From Alkaliphilus flagellatus (GTDB lineage: Bacteria > Bacillota > Clostridia > Peptostreptococcales > Natronincolaceae), in NCBI RefSeq assembly GCF_018919215.1, contig NZ_JAHLQK010000001.1, positions 652,430 through 716,429 on the forward strand: a DNA stretch of 64,000 nt, given 5' to 3'. Of the stretch, positions 26,271 through 36,033 are shown in pieces. The position numbers and the translations under genes are program-made. The notes beneath the pieces are model-generated. The model made no database searches. It saw only the letters and a program-made list of their open reading frames with translations, and had not been told where the DNA came from. How positions within the stretch are numbered: position 1 is the stretch's first letter; each line of letters starts with the position of its first letter.

Positions 26271-28136
26271 ATGAAGTCCATTGAAGAATTAAATGAAATA
26301 AGACAAAGTACTAAAATGCTAGTTAACCAAGGACAGGATAGAACTAATCCGAGAATAGTAGTTGGTATGGCCACTTGTGGAATAGCTGCAGGTGCAAATC
26401 TAGTGTTAGATACAATAATGGAAGAAGTAAGAAATCTGAATATTGCTGATGTAACTGTTGCACAAACAGGATGTATTGGTGTTTGTAGGCTAGAGCCTAT
26501 AGTTGAAGTTATTATGCCAGGGGAAGATAAGATTACTTATGTTGAAATGACTCCTGAAAAAGCTAAGAAAGTAGTAAATCAACATATTAAAGAAGGTAAG
26601 GTTGTAGAGGAGTATAATATACTTTTATCTCAAGATGAAGAACATAAGATATATAAATCCTTAAATGATGTAGATTTTTATAAAAAACAATTTAGAGTTG
26701 CTCTTAAAAATTGCGGTGTAATAGATCCCGAGTCAATAGATGAATATATTGCAGTTGATGGGTATAAAGCTTTAGAAAAAGTGTTATTGGAGATGAAGTC
26801 TAAGGAAGTAGTAGATTTAATAAAACAATCAGGTTTGAGGGGTAGAGGAGGTGGAGGATTTCCAACAGGCTTAAAATGGGAATTTACTGCCAAGGCTCAA
26901 GGGGATCAGAAGTATGTAATATGTAATGCTGATGAGGGAGATCCAGGAGCATTTATGGATAGATCCATATTGGAAGGTGATCCTTATACGGTGTTGGAAG
27001 CCATGACAATATCAGGTTATGCTATAGGTGCAAATAAAGGATATATTTATGTAAGGGCAGAATACCCTATGGCAGTTAAGAGATTAGATAAAGCTATAAT
27101 TAAGGCGAAGGAATATGGATTATTAGGTAAAAAAATATTTAGAACTAATTTTGATTTTGATTTAGAAATAAGATTAGGTGCTGGAGCCTTTGTATGCGGC
27201 GAAGAAACTGCTCTTATACATTCAATAGAAGGAGAAAGAGGAGTGTCAACTCAAAAACCACCCTTCCCAGCTAATAGTGGACTCTGGGGAAAACCAACAT
27301 TAATAAATAACGTTGAGACCTTTGCGAATATAACTCAAATAATATTAAAAGGGCATGAATGGTTTAAGTCTATAGGTACCGAAAAGAGTCCTGGCACTAA
27401 GGTTTTTGCACTTGGTGGTAAAATAAATAATCCAGGATTAGTAGAAATACCAATGGGGACACCTTTAAGAGATGTTATATATGAAATAGGGGATGGAATA
27501 CCAAACAATAAGAAATTTAAAGCAGTTCAAACTGGAGGACCTTCTGGAGGATGTATACCGGCAGAACTTTTAGATTCACCTATTGATTATGATACTTTAA
27601 TTGCCATTGGCTCTATGATGGGTTCTGGTGGAATGATAGTAATGGATGAAGATAATTGTATGGTTGATGTTGCTAAATTCTTTTTAGAGTTTGTTGCTGA
27701 TGAATCTTGTGGCAAATGTACACCTTGTAGAATTGGAACTAGAAGACTCTTTGAATTATTAGAAAAAATAACATCAGGAAATGGAAGCAGTGCAGATATA
27801 GATAAATTAGAAAATCTTTCTCGTGAAATAAAGGCTACAGCTCTATGCGGATTAGGTCAGACAGCTCCAAATCCTGTTCTATCTACTCTAAGGTATTTTA
27901 GAAATGAATATAATGCTCATGTTAATAAAGAGTGCCCAGCAGGAGCATGCCAATCTTTAATAAGTTATGTGATAAATCACTCCAAGTGTATAGGCTGTAG
28001 TGTTTGTAGTAAAGTTTGTCCAGCAGATGCTATATTCGGAGAGTTAAAAAAACCTTATACTATCGACCAAGCAATATGCGTTACATGTGGAGCTTGTATT
28101 AGTAAATGTAAATTTAATGCTATAGAGATTCATTAA
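26271..28136 (+). CDS. hydB: NADH-linked [FeFe] hydrogenase, NuoF-like flavoprotein subunit
   Basis: 621 residues. An N-terminal thioredoxin-like [2Fe-2S] domain (MATCGIAAG, CIGVCRLEP) is followed by the 51-kDa NuoF core with NADH/FMN loop RGRGGGGFPTGLKW, GAGAYVCGEE-type AGAFVCGEETALI, and the [4Fe-4S] ligands SCGKCTPCRIG. The C-terminus carries two ferredoxin-type [4Fe-4S] motifs (CIGCSVCSKVCP and CVTCGACISKC). It is the site of NAD(H) turnover and, in bifurcating enzymes, of electron splitting between NADH and ferredoxin. Domain order matches Thermotoga/Acetobacterium HydB. Whether the complex bifurcates cannot be proved from sequence. Confidence 0.93.
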   Translation: MKSIEELNEIRQSTKMLVNQGQDRTNPRIVVGMATCGIAAGANLVLDTIMEEVRNLNIADVTVAQTGCIGVCRLEPIVEVIMPGEDKITYVEMTPEKAKKVVNQHIKEGKVVEEYNILLSQDEEHKIYKSLNDVDFYKKQFRVALKNCGVIDPESIDEYIAVDGYKALEKVLLEMKSKEVVDLIKQSGLRGRGGGGFPTGLKWEFTAKAQGDQKYVICNADEGDPGAFMDRSILEGDPYTVLEAMTISGYAIGANKGYIYVRAEYPMAVKRLDKAIIKAKEYGLLGKKIFRTNFDFDLEIRLGAGAFVCGEETALIHSIEGERGVSTQKPPFPANSGLWGKPTLINNVETFANITQIILKGHEWFKSIGTEKSPGTKVFALGGKINNPGLVEIPMGTPLRDVIYEIGDGIPNNKKFKAVQTGGPSGGCIPAELLDSPIDYDTLIAIGSMMGSGGMIVMDEDNCMVDVAKFFLEFVADESCGKCTPCRIGTRRLFELLEKITSGNGSSADIDKLENLSREIKATALCGLGQTAPNPVLSTLRYFRNEYNAHVNKECPAGACQSLISYVINHSKCIGCSVCSKVCPADAIFGELKKPYTIDQAICVTCGACISKCKFNAIEIH

Positions 28137-28161
28137 TATTCAAAACAAGGAGTGATTAAAT

Positions 28162-29898
28162 ATGATTAAATTTACAATTGATGGTATTTCTTCTGAGGTA
28201 CCTAATGGGACTACTATACTTAAGGCCGCTAGGAGTTTAGGGAAGCATATACCAACATTGTGCCATTTAAAAGGTGTTAACAATAGTGGAAGCTGTAGAG
28301 TATGTGTAGTGGAAGTAGGACCAAAATTAGTGTCATCCTGTTCTGTGTTAGTAGAAGATGGGATGAATATAAAAACTAACACCACTAAAGTTAGAGAAGC
28401 ACGTAAAACAGTAGTGCAACTTATACTATCTGATCATAAAAGAGAATGTACAACTTGTATAAGAAATGAAGGCTGTGAGCTTCAAGCGCTGACAAGTAGC
28501 TTAAATATTAGAGATATAGAATATGAAGGTAAAAAAACAAAAGCAATCTTAGATTCATTATCTCCTTCAATAACAAGGGATTCTGAAAAATGCATACTTT
28601 GCGGACGATGTGTTAATACCTGTGCTAAGGTTCAAAGTGTTCATGCTATAGGATTTAATGAAAGAGGTTTTGATACTATTGTATCTCCTGCTTATGTAAA
28701 ATCCTTAGATGATGTTTTTTGTACTAATTGTGGTCAGTGCATAGTAGCCTGTCCTGTGGGAGCCCTATATGAAAAGGAAAGTATTGATGAAGTATGGCGT
28801 GCAATATCATCTCCTGAAAAATATGTAGTAGTTCAAACAGCTCCAGCTATTAGGTCTGCCTTAGGAGAAGAATTTGGAATGGCAAAAGGAACTAGAGTTA
28901 CAGGAAAAATGGTAGCAGCACTTAGAAGATTAGGATTTGATAAAGTATTTGACACTGATTTTACAGCGGATTTAACTATAATGGAAGAAGGTACAGAATT
29001 AATAAATAGGTTACAATCTGGTGAGAATCTACCACTTATGACCTCCTGCTGTCCAGGATGGGTAAAATTTATAGAACATTTTTATCCCGATATGCTTAAT
29101 AATCTATCTACATGTAAGTCTCCACATCAAATGGAAGGTGCATTGATAAAGAGTTATTTTGCTCAAAAGATGTCAATAGATCCCAGAAATATAATTAATG
29201 TATCCATAATGCCATGTGTAGCTAAAAAGTTTGAAAGTGCAAGGGAAGAATTGTCTATGGAAGCTATGCAGGATGTGGATTATGTTTTAACCACTAGAGA
29301 GTTAGCAAGGATGATAAAAGAAGTCGGAATAGACTTTGTAAACTTACCAGAAGAAGATTTTGATAATCCTTTTGGAGAGTCTACAGGAGCAGGTGTAATA
29401 TTTGGAGTTACAGGAGGAGTTGCAGAAGCTGCCTTAAGAACTGTGTTTGAAATACTAGCTGGTAAGGAATTAGAGACAGTAGACTACAATATAGTTAGAG
29501 GTATGGAAGGTATTAGGGAGGCACAAATAGATCTGCCGAACGGACTTACAATAACCTCAGTAGTAGCACATGGTCTTGGCAATGCAAGAGAAGTCATGGA
29601 AATGATAAAGTCTGGTGAAAAAGAATATCAATTTATAGAAATAATGGCCTGTCCTGGAGGTTGTGTAACAGGAGGCGGTCAACCGATAATTAATGCGGAT
29701 TATAAAATGGATAACGATATAAGATTACAAAGAGCTAAGGCAATATATGATGAGGATGAAGCAAAGGTATTAAGAAAATCACATAAAAATCCTTATATTA
29801 CTAGACTGTATGAAGAGTTTTTAGGCGAACCAAATTCAGAAACAAGTTATAAGTATTTACACACTCATTATGTTAAAAGAGAGAAGTTTTGGAAATAG
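28162..29898 (+). CDS. hydA: [FeFe] hydrogenase catalytic subunit
   Basis: 578 residues. N-terminal [2Fe-2S] domain (Cys34, Cys45, Cys48, Cys60), a His-ligated [4Fe-4S] region (DHKRECTTC to GCELQ), and two [4Fe-4S] clusters (CILCGRCVNTC, CTNCGQCIVAC). The H-cluster domain has all three signatures: TSCCPGW (proton-relay Cys296 and ligand Cys297), MPCVAKKFE (Cys352) and MACPGGCVTGGGQP (Cys497, Cys501). It makes or oxidises hydrogen in the cytosol, fed by HydB and HydC. Maturation genes hydE, hydF and hydG are not in the window. RBS AAGGAGTG. Confidence 0.96.
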   Translation: MIKFTIDGISSEVPNGTTILKAARSLGKHIPTLCHLKGVNNSGSCRVCVVEVGPKLVSSCSVLVEDGMNIKTNTTKVREARKTVVQLILSDHKRECTTCIRNEGCELQALTSSLNIRDIEYEGKKTKAILDSLSPSITRDSEKCILCGRCVNTCAKVQSVHAIGFNERGFDTIVSPAYVKSLDDVFCTNCGQCIVACPVGALYEKESIDEVWRAISSPEKYVVVQTAPAIRSALGEEFGMAKGTRVTGKMVAALRRLGFDKVFDTDFTADLTIMEEGTELINRLQSGENLPLMTSCCPGWVKFIEHFYPDMLNNLSTCKSPHQMEGALIKSYFAQKMSIDPRNIINVSIMPCVAKKFESAREELSMEAMQDVDYVLTTRELARMIKEVGIDFVNLPEEDFDNPFGESTGAGVIFGVTGGVAEAALRTVFEILAGKELETVDYNIVRGMEGIREAQIDLPNGLTITSVVAHGLGNAREVMEMIKSGEKEYQFIEIMACPGGCVTGGGQPIINADYKMDNDIRLQRAKAIYDEDEAKVLRKSHKNPYITRLYEEFLGEPNSETSYKYLHTHYVKREKFWK

Positions 29899-30017
29899 AA
29901 AATAGTATTTATTCTGTAATATTGGAAGCTTCCGATACTATAGTATTAAATTTAATATAGAATCCTAATTGCAAAGATTTTCTGAGCAAAAGGGAATGTA
30001 TAATATATTATTGCTAT

Positions 30018-30055
30018 TATGCCTTCTAACTTTTGTTAGAGGGCATAATTTGTAT
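30018..30055 (+). terminator. Hairpin after hydA
   Basis: TATGCCTTCTAAC pairs with GTTAGAGGGCATA (one wobble) around TTTT. The T-rich tail ATTTGTATT is weak, so readthrough into the next gene is possible. Confidence 0.55.
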
Positions 30056-30072
30056 TCTAGGGGAGAGATTAT

Positions 30073-30318
30073 ATGGATAAAAGATTGGGAGTAGTAGGTA
30101 TAGTAGTTGAAGATATTAATAGTGCATCAAAGGTAAATACTATACTCCATGATTATGCACATATCATAGTAGGTAGAATGGGTATACCCTATAAAGATCG
30201 AGGGGTATCTATTATTTCTTTGACGGTAGATGGTAATACAGATCAAATAAGTGCTATGACAGGAAAATTAGGTAAAATAACTGGAATAAGTGTAAAAACC
30301 GCACTGACAAAATCCTAG
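30073..30318 (+). CDS. TM1266 family iron-only hydrogenase system putative regulator
   Basis: 81 residues with an ACT/NikR-C-like beta-alpha-beta fold: GVVGIVVEDINSASKVN, HDYAHIIVGRMGIPY, GVSIISLTVDG, LTGKLGKITGISVK-type end. The family is found beside [FeFe] hydrogenase and hydEFG genes; its biochemical role is not established. Here it follows hydA by 174 bases and precedes an ABC importer. It has no DNA-binding domain of its own in view. RBS AGGGGAGAG. Confidence 0.88.
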   Translation: MDKRLGVVGIVVEDINSASKVNTILHDYAHIIVGRMGIPYKDRGVSIISLTVDGNTDQISAMTGKLGKITGISVKTALTKS

Positions 30319-30353
30319 TAAAATGCTGAATACTATTATGAGGAGTGGTTATT

Positions 30354-31379
30354 ATGAAAAAGAAATTTTTATTTTATTTAGTGACATGTATTTTATTTCT
30401 ATCTATCTTTTTAACGGCCTGTAGCCCTAACAATAAAACAGGAGAACAAACTACAAACAATGAAGAAACAGAAATCGCACTAGATTCTATTGAGGTGAAT
30501 ATAGGTTTCGTTGATGGAATTCCTGCTTTAAGCATGGTAAAACTTGCAAAAGAAACACCTCTATTTAAAGAAAATATTACTGTCAATTATGACCTAATTA
30601 AAGGGTCAGATTTAATTGTTTCTAAGGTTATGAATAAGGAATTAGATATTGCTATAGTACCTTCTAATTTAGCTGCCATAGTTTATAATCAGGGAGAAAC
30701 CTATTTGATAGGTGCTTTGAGTGGATTTGGGAATCTATACGTTGTATCTAGAGAAACCATCCCTTCTTTAGAGGATCTTAAAGGAAGAGAAATTACAACT
30801 ATAGGGAAAGGACTAACACCAGATATTGTTTTCCAATATGTACTAAAGTCAAATAGTATTGATCCATTGGAGGATGTTACAATAAACTATATGGGTGGTG
30901 CAACGGAACTAGCACCTGCATTTCTTTCAAAAAAGGCAGAAATTATATTAGCTCCAGAACCTATGATTAGTACTATTTTATCAAAGGATCCGACTGCAAA
31001 AATTCAATTTAGTCTCAATGAACTATTTGCCGAAGTTACAAGATCTGATCTTGGATTTCCTCAAACCGTACTTATAGTAAAAAAGGAACTATTAAATAAT
31101 CATCCTGAATTTGTAAATTTATTTTTAGATGAGTACAATAATTCAGTTAAGTGGGCAATAGGTTACCCGCAAGAATTAGAGGAGTATGGAATAGAAGTAG
31201 GTATTACAATACCTATGGATATCTTAAATAAAGATTCAATAAAAAGAATGAATTTAAACTTCATTTCAGGTAATGAAATGAAGGATGTATATATGAAGTA
31301 TGTTAATGTTTTGTTTGAATTTGAACCTAAAACAATAGGGGGTAAACTTCCTAATGAAGGTATCTTCTTTACGAAATAA
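30354..31379 (+). CDS. ABC transporter substrate-binding lipoprotein (NMT1/SsuA-like)
   Basis: 341 residues with lipobox LTAC, Cys23. The mature domain resembles the NMT1/ThiY/SsuA group: VNIGFVDGIPALSMVKLAKE, DIAIVPSNLAA, DLKGREITTIGKGLTPD and ILAPEPMIST. These bind small organic ions such as sulfonates, nitrate, bicarbonate or pyrimidine precursors; the ligand here is unknown. Start at ATG 30354, eight bases after AGGAG. It is 35 bases after the TM1266 gene and overlaps the permease gene by 26 bases, so a single transcript with the hydrogenase companion is likely. Confidence 0.85.
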   Translation: MKKKFLFYLVTCILFLSIFLTACSPNNKTGEQTTNNEETEIALDSIEVNIGFVDGIPALSMVKLAKETPLFKENITVNYDLIKGSDLIVSKVMNKELDIAIVPSNLAAIVYNQGETYLIGALSGFGNLYVVSRETIPSLEDLKGREITTIGKGLTPDIVFQYVLKSNSIDPLEDVTINYMGGATELAPAFLSKKAEIILAPEPMISTILSKDPTAKIQFSLNELFAEVTRSDLGFPQTVLIVKKELLNNHPEFVNLFLDEYNNSVKWAIGYPQELEEYGIEVGITIPMDILNKDSIKRMNLNFISGNEMKDVYMKYVNVLFEFEPKTIGGKLPNEGIFFTK

Positions 31380-32112
31380 TATTGTATTTGTAATATATGG
31401 CATAAGCTTTCTGTTAGTTTGGTCATGGTTATCTAAAGTAGTAAATCAAAGTGTGATTATACCATCTCCAGAAGAGGTAATGTATTCTCTTTTGGAGATA
31501 TTAAAATCTAGACCTACCTATATTGTAATTTTTCATACATTAAGGCGAGTCATAGCTAGCTTTATAATTGCTTTAGCCTGTGCTCTTTTAGCTGGAATTA
31601 TAGCTTATTTGCTACCCTTAGTTAGAAATTTACTAACACCTATACTTTATTTTTTAAAAGTCGTACCAGTGGTTGCTATTATATTATTAATATTAATATG
31701 GTCAAGTAGCGAAAGTGCTCCAGCCATAGTTGGATTTTTAATGGTATTTCCACTTTTGTATGAGGGAGTTATTAATTCTCTTTTGTACATTGATATAAAA
31801 CTTTTACATATGACAAAGGTTCACAATGTATCTGCCATTTATCAAATTAAAGATTTGTATTTACCAATTATTTTTAGGGGATTAGGGAATAGTATTTCAA
31901 CCTCCTTTGGTCTGGCATTTAAGTCTGTGGTGGCAGGAGAAGTGCTAAGTCATCCTAAATTATCTATTGGGGGTGCGATTTATAAAGAAAAAAACTACCT
32001 AAACACTTCAGGAGTTTTAGCTTGGCTAATAACTATGGTGATTATAAATATAATACTAGAAAAAATCATGAAGGGATTGGGCGGCGATAAAAATGGAAAT
32101 TTTAAATATTGA
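31354..32112 (+). CDS. ABC transporter permease (SsuC/TauC-like)
   Basis: 252 residues, about six membrane helices, binding-protein-dependent transport inner-membrane family. The EAA-like loop is in the HMTKVHNVSAIYQIKDLYLP stretch, followed by IFRGLGNSISTSFGLAFKS. It overlaps both neighbours, so the three genes are tightly coupled. Substrate unknown. Confidence 0.85.
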   Translation: MKVSSLRNNIVFVIYGISFLLVWSWLSKVVNQSVIIPSPEEVMYSLLEILKSRPTYIVIFHTLRRVIASFIIALACALLAGIIAYLLPLVRNLLTPILYFLKVVPVVAIILLILIWSSSESAPAIVGFLMVFPLLYEGVINSLLYIDIKLLHMTKVHNVSAIYQIKDLYLPIIFRGLGNSISTSFGLAFKSVVAGEVLSHPKLSIGGAIYKEKNYLNTSGVLAWLITMVIINIILEKIMKGLGGDKNGNFKY

Positions 32113-32791
32113 AAAGAGGTTTGGTGAAACCCTTATTTTAGATAAAATTAGCCTAACTATATATCCTAAACAAATTAACGTAATTCTAGGTCCTTCTGGT
32201 TGTGGGAAAAGCACTTTACTCCAGATTATTGCAGGCTTAGATAAGGATTTTGAGGGTTATATAAACGGTATAACCCGGCGTAAAATAGCATATGTTTTTC
32301 AAGAAGAACGCCTTCTAGAATGGAGGAGCGTTGAAAAAAATATTCTGTATGCATCAAGCGGAAAAGTAGAAAAGGAGCGATTGTTGGATTATGGAAAAGC
32401 CTTAGGACTTTCTGAGTATTTGAAATATCGTCCCGGTCAACTTAGTGGTGGACTTCGTCAACGAGTTAATCTTCTAAGAGCTTTTCTTTATCCTGCTTCT
32501 TTACTATTAATGGATGAATCCTTTAGATCTTTAGATATTCAAACAAAAGAAGAAACAATAAATTTGTTTCTTCGAGTTCAAAAGGAAGAAGAATTAACTG
32601 TCCTGCTTGTTACACATAGTTTAGAAGAGGCGATACAACTAGGTAATTATATTCATATTTTTTCTAATAAGCCTACAAGGAGATTAGATACATTTACAAA
32701 TCCGTATTTTTCTTCAGCAAAGACCTATTCTATTGAAGATAAAGAGTCCTTTTTAAATGAAGTTAAAGAAATGATAAAAATAAAAAATTAA
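32093..32791 (+). CDS. ABC transporter ATP-binding protein (SsuB/TauB-like)
   Basis: 232 residues. Walker A GPSGCGKST (33-41), Q-loop YVFQEERLLEW, signature LSGGLRQRV, Walker B LLLMDES and switch VTHSLEEAI. DES replaces the usual DEP after the Walker B strand. Energises the importer formed with the two genes upstream. The start overlaps the permease end by 20 bases. It ends 6 bases before the convergent ytaF gene. Confidence 0.9.
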   Translation: MEILNIEKRFGETLILDKISLTIYPKQINVILGPSGCGKSTLLQIIAGLDKDFEGYINGITRRKIAYVFQEERLLEWRSVEKNILYASSGKVEKERLLDYGKALGLSEYLKYRPGQLSGGLRQRVNLLRAFLYPASLLLMDESFRSLDIQTKEETINLFLRVQKEEELTVLLVTHSLEEAIQLGNYIHIFSNKPTRRLDTFTNPYFSSAKTYSIEDKESFLNEVKEMIKIKN

Positions 32792-32797
32792 TATTTT

Positions 32798-33415
32798 TTA
32801 TATTAGATTTTTTATTGCTAAAATCATTAAAAGTACTCCAGACAGCCAAGATATATTAATGTTTAGCTTTTCAGCAAATTTTTTACCTATAAATACGCCT
32901 AACCAGATAGCCATCATACCCCAAAATAAAGAAAAAAGTATTACCTGAATATAATTAATGTTTCCTAAGCTACTACCGAATCCGACAGCTAGTGAATCCA
33001 AAGAAAGAGCTATAGCAAGATAAATAGCCTCTTTAGGATTAAGGTCTTTAGAATTATCAAAATCGGCGCTAGTTTCATCAACATATATGTTAATTATTAA
33101 ATCAGACATCTTTAGTTGTACTTCTTTATTTTGATTCGAAGGCTTTGTAATATAAGCTTTAATTAAACTTTGGAATAAATAAAATACACCTAAAACCAGT
33201 AATATTAAAAAGCTAAAGACTGATGTTATGTTTACTGGTATTATTTTTTTGACTATAGATCCTAAAAATAGAGAAAATGCAAGTACGGATGAACAAGCTA
33301 TATTAATAATAGCTACTGATATAAATGGTATTTTTATTTTATTTGTCCCATAAGCTATACTGGCTACGAATGCATCTAAAGACAATGCCAGTACTAATAA
33401 TATAGATTCTGTCAT
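32798..33415 (-). CDS. ytaF: YtaF-type sporulation membrane protein (MntP-like fold)
   Basis: 205 residues, six membrane helices in two repeats of three, each starting with an Asp-containing LALSLDAFVASI / IALSLDSLAVGF motif typical of the MntP/YtaF family. YtaF is a forespore-expressed membrane protein in Bacillus; its transport role is unknown, and MntP relatives export manganese. Start at ATG 33415, behind AAGGAGTG; the frame extends 7 codons upstream without a better site. Supports a spore-forming host. Confidence 0.82.
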   Translation of the reverse strand: MTESILLVLALSLDAFVASIAYGTNKIKIPFISVAIINIACSSVLAFSLFLGSIVKKIIPVNITSVFSFLILLVLGVFYLFQSLIKAYITKPSNQNKEVQLKMSDLIINIYVDETSADFDNSKDLNPKEAIYLAIALSLDSLAVGFGSSLGNINYIQVILFSLFWGMMAIWLGVFIGKKFAEKLNINISWLSGVLLMILAIKNLI

Positions 33416-33558
33416 AGTACCACTCCTTTTTAGCAAAACAAAAAATATTATTTTGCATACTAATAATAGTATAGGGTCAGATTTTTATTTAACTAACTGG
33501 TAACATGTTATTCATTTACTTATTGAATGGTTACATTCTAAAATGTTTAAATATGTAA

Positions 33559-33603
33559 AAAAGGTAAAGCAATGAAGTTAAATTTCATATGCTTTACCTT
33601 TTA
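33559..33603 (-). terminator. Terminator of the MATE gene
   Basis: On the minus strand AAAGGTAAAGCA pairs with TGCTTTACCTTT, with an inner ATGAA/TTCAT pairing, followed by TTTTTAC. It starts a few bases after the stop codon. Confidence 0.8.
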
Positions 33604-33607
33604 TTTA

Positions 33608-34942
33608 TTAGAATAATTCATTTTTTTTCATTTTCCTATATGTTATGAAGCCGATACTATCGGCAAGGGCCCAGCCTATAGGAACAGACCACCATATTCC
33701 TCGTTGAGCTATCTGTGGAATGCTCGAAAGTGTATAGGCCATAATTACCCTAGTACCCAAAGAAATTACTGTAAGTATTAGAGATACTCTTAATGCTCCA
33801 ATCCCCCTAAAAAATCCATAAAACATAAACAGGAATCCTATTAATACATAGAATATAGATATTACAGATAAATACTCTACTCCTAAATTAATCACATTTA
33901 CTTCGTTTGCATTTACAAATATTCTCATTAGATTACTAGAACTTACGAAAATTATTACAGATAATATTAAGCAAAATATTATTATTGTGCGAGAAGCAGA
34001 TTTTACCCCTTCAATTATTCGAGATGCATTTTTCGCTCCCTTATTTTGTGCAATATAAGTGGAAAATGCATTTCCAAAGTCTTGAACAGGTAAATATGCT
34101 ATAGAATCTATTTTACCTGCTGCAGTAAACGCCGCAATAGTATCAGGTCCAAAGGTGTTTACAAGACCTTGAACGCACACCATTCCAAATGTCATTATAG
34201 ATTGTTGAATTGATGTAAGAAAACCGTATTTACCTACCATTAGTGCTATATTTTTATCAAAAACCATATCTTCACGAGATATCCTAATAATTGGTATCTT
34301 GATAAATGCATAGATTAAACATAAAATTGAAGAAACAGCTTGGGCAATTATTGTAGCAAGAGCAACCCCTACCACACCCATATTAAAAACTATAACAAAG
34401 ACTAAATCTAATACAATATTAATTATAGCTGCTAATATTAAAAAGTATAAGGGCGTTCTTGAATCACCTATAGATCTTAGCAAGGCTGAACAGGCATTAA
34501 AAAGAAAAATAAATATAAGTCCTCCGAAGATAATCTGCAAATAATGTTGAGAACTTTCAAGTATACTCTGAGGTGTTTTTATAAGCAACAACATATGTCT
34601 TGTATTTACTACTAGTAAAATTGAAAGTATAGCTGTAAAAATACTTATTGCAGAAAATGATATAAATATTGTTTTTTTAAGACTTGAATAATTTTTTTCT
34701 CCAAAAAAATGTGAATAAACAACTGAAGCACCTAAACATAAGCCGATTATTATATATGAAAAAAAGTTCATCAACATAAATGATGAGCCTACTGCAGCTA
34801 GTGCATTTTTTCCTATAAATCTTCCAACTACGACTGAATCTACAATATTATATAATTGCTGAAATAAGTTTCCAACTAAAATAGGAAATGCAAATGTTAA
34901 TATAGCTTTAGTTGGATTTTCCTTGGTCATATCAATTACCAT
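33608..34942 (-). CDS. MATE family multidrug/Na+ efflux transporter
   Basis: 444 residues, twelve predicted membrane helices in two homologous halves (first MatE domain about 15-175, second about 235-400). FAFPILVGNLFQQLYNIVDSVVVGRF and GKIDSIAYLPVQDFGNAFSTY-type segments are characteristic. It exports cationic drugs or metabolites with Na+ or H+ exchange. Start at ATG 34942, behind AAGGAG. The LysR gene starts 113 bases away on the opposite strand, so LysR control is likely. Confidence 0.9.
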   Translation of the reverse strand: MVIDMTKENPTKAILTFAFPILVGNLFQQLYNIVDSVVVGRFIGKNALAAVGSSFMLMNFFSYIIIGLCLGASVVYSHFFGEKNYSSLKKTIFISFSAISIFTAILSILLVVNTRHMLLLIKTPQSILESSQHYLQIIFGGLIFIFLFNACSALLRSIGDSRTPLYFLILAAIINIVLDLVFVIVFNMGVVGVALATIIAQAVSSILCLIYAFIKIPIIRISREDMVFDKNIALMVGKYGFLTSIQQSIMTFGMVCVQGLVNTFGPDTIAAFTAAGKIDSIAYLPVQDFGNAFSTYIAQNKGAKNASRIIEGVKSASRTIIIFCLILSVIIFVSSSNLMRIFVNANEVNVINLGVEYLSVISIFYVLIGFLFMFYGFFRGIGALRVSLILTVISLGTRVIMAYTLSSIPQIAQRGIWWSVPIGWALADSIGFITYRKMKKNELF

Positions 34943-35054
34943 AAGTATCACTCCTTAAGCTCTAATCTATTGTAGTCTAGCATGAATAAATATATAATTA
35001 AAATATTAATATATTATAGAATGTATATACTTTTTTATATAGGGAGAGTAATCT

Positions 35055-35927
35055 ATGGATATAAAACAACTTTTATACTTTGTTACTGTGGTAAACGAAG
35101 GAAATATTACAGCTGCATCAAAAAAACTACATATTGCACAACCTGCCCTTAGTAAGCAAATAAAACAACTTGAAGAAGAATTAAATATCAAATTATTTCA
35201 TAGAGGTCCAAGAAAAATAGCTCTTACTGATGCAGGTGAAATTCTTTTTACTAAAGCAAATAATATGCTTGAATTGAAGTATTCAATAAAAAAAGAATTA
35301 GAAGATAATAAAAGTGGGTTTAAAGGAACATTAAAGATTGGATCAATATCTGCTATATCCGCTGATTTATTAGAGAATAATGTTCTAGAATTCTATAAAA
35401 AGTATAATAAAATTAAATATGAACTCTATGAAGGTATCACACCTAAAATTATAGACCTATTGTTTTCGCGAGTGATTGAAATTGGAGTTGTAAGAACGCC
35501 ATTCGAAACAACAGGCCTTGAAACTATCTATTTAAGAAACGAACCAATGATAGCTGCATATAGTAATGATTATGATCTAGATAAGTTAGGAGATAGGATC
35601 TCAATAGAGAAGCTTAATGGAAAACCTCTTATTATTTATCGTAGATTTGAAAATGTAATAACCTCAGCATTTCAGAAATCGGAAATTAATCCTTATATTT
35701 TCTGTAAAAATGATGATTCTAGGACTTCTCTTTTGTGGGCAAATGCTGGACTTGGTGTTGCTATTGTTCCAATATCCTCTAAAAATCTTGTGCTTGCCAA
35801 CAATTTAAAATATAAAATTATAGATAATCAGTCATTATATACAAAGATTGCAATAATAACTCTTGAGAATGCTACTTTATCCACTGTAGCAACCAATTTT
35901 TTAAAAGAAATTGCTAGAGATTATTAA
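35055..35927 (+). CDS. LysR family transcriptional regulator, divergent to MATE gene
   Basis: 290 residues. The N-terminal winged helix (MDIKQLLYFVTVVNEGNITAASKK in part, then HIAQPALSKQIKQLEEEL) and a C-terminal periplasmic-binding-like effector domain (GTLKIGSISAIS, GLGVAIVPISS) are plain. It probably controls the divergent MATE exporter and itself; the effector is unknown. RBS AGGGAGAG. Monocistronic. Confidence 0.92.
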   Translation: MDIKQLLYFVTVVNEGNITAASKKLHIAQPALSKQIKQLEEELNIKLFHRGPRKIALTDAGEILFTKANNMLELKYSIKKELEDNKSGFKGTLKIGSISAISADLLENNVLEFYKKYNKIKYELYEGITPKIIDLLFSRVIEIGVVRTPFETTGLETIYLRNEPMIAAYSNDYDLDKLGDRISIEKLNGKPLIIYRRFENVITSAFQKSEINPYIFCKNDDSRTSLLWANAGLGVAIVPISSKNLVLANNLKYKIIDNQSLYTKIAIITLENATLSTVATNFLKEIARDY

Positions 35928-36033
35928 AATATATAACATATTGGCAAAAATTTAATAATTTATTGGAACCTATTTCTTTCTTTTGCGTCTAATAAAATGC
36001 AAGACAAACAAAATTGAAAAGGAGAGAAGTATT

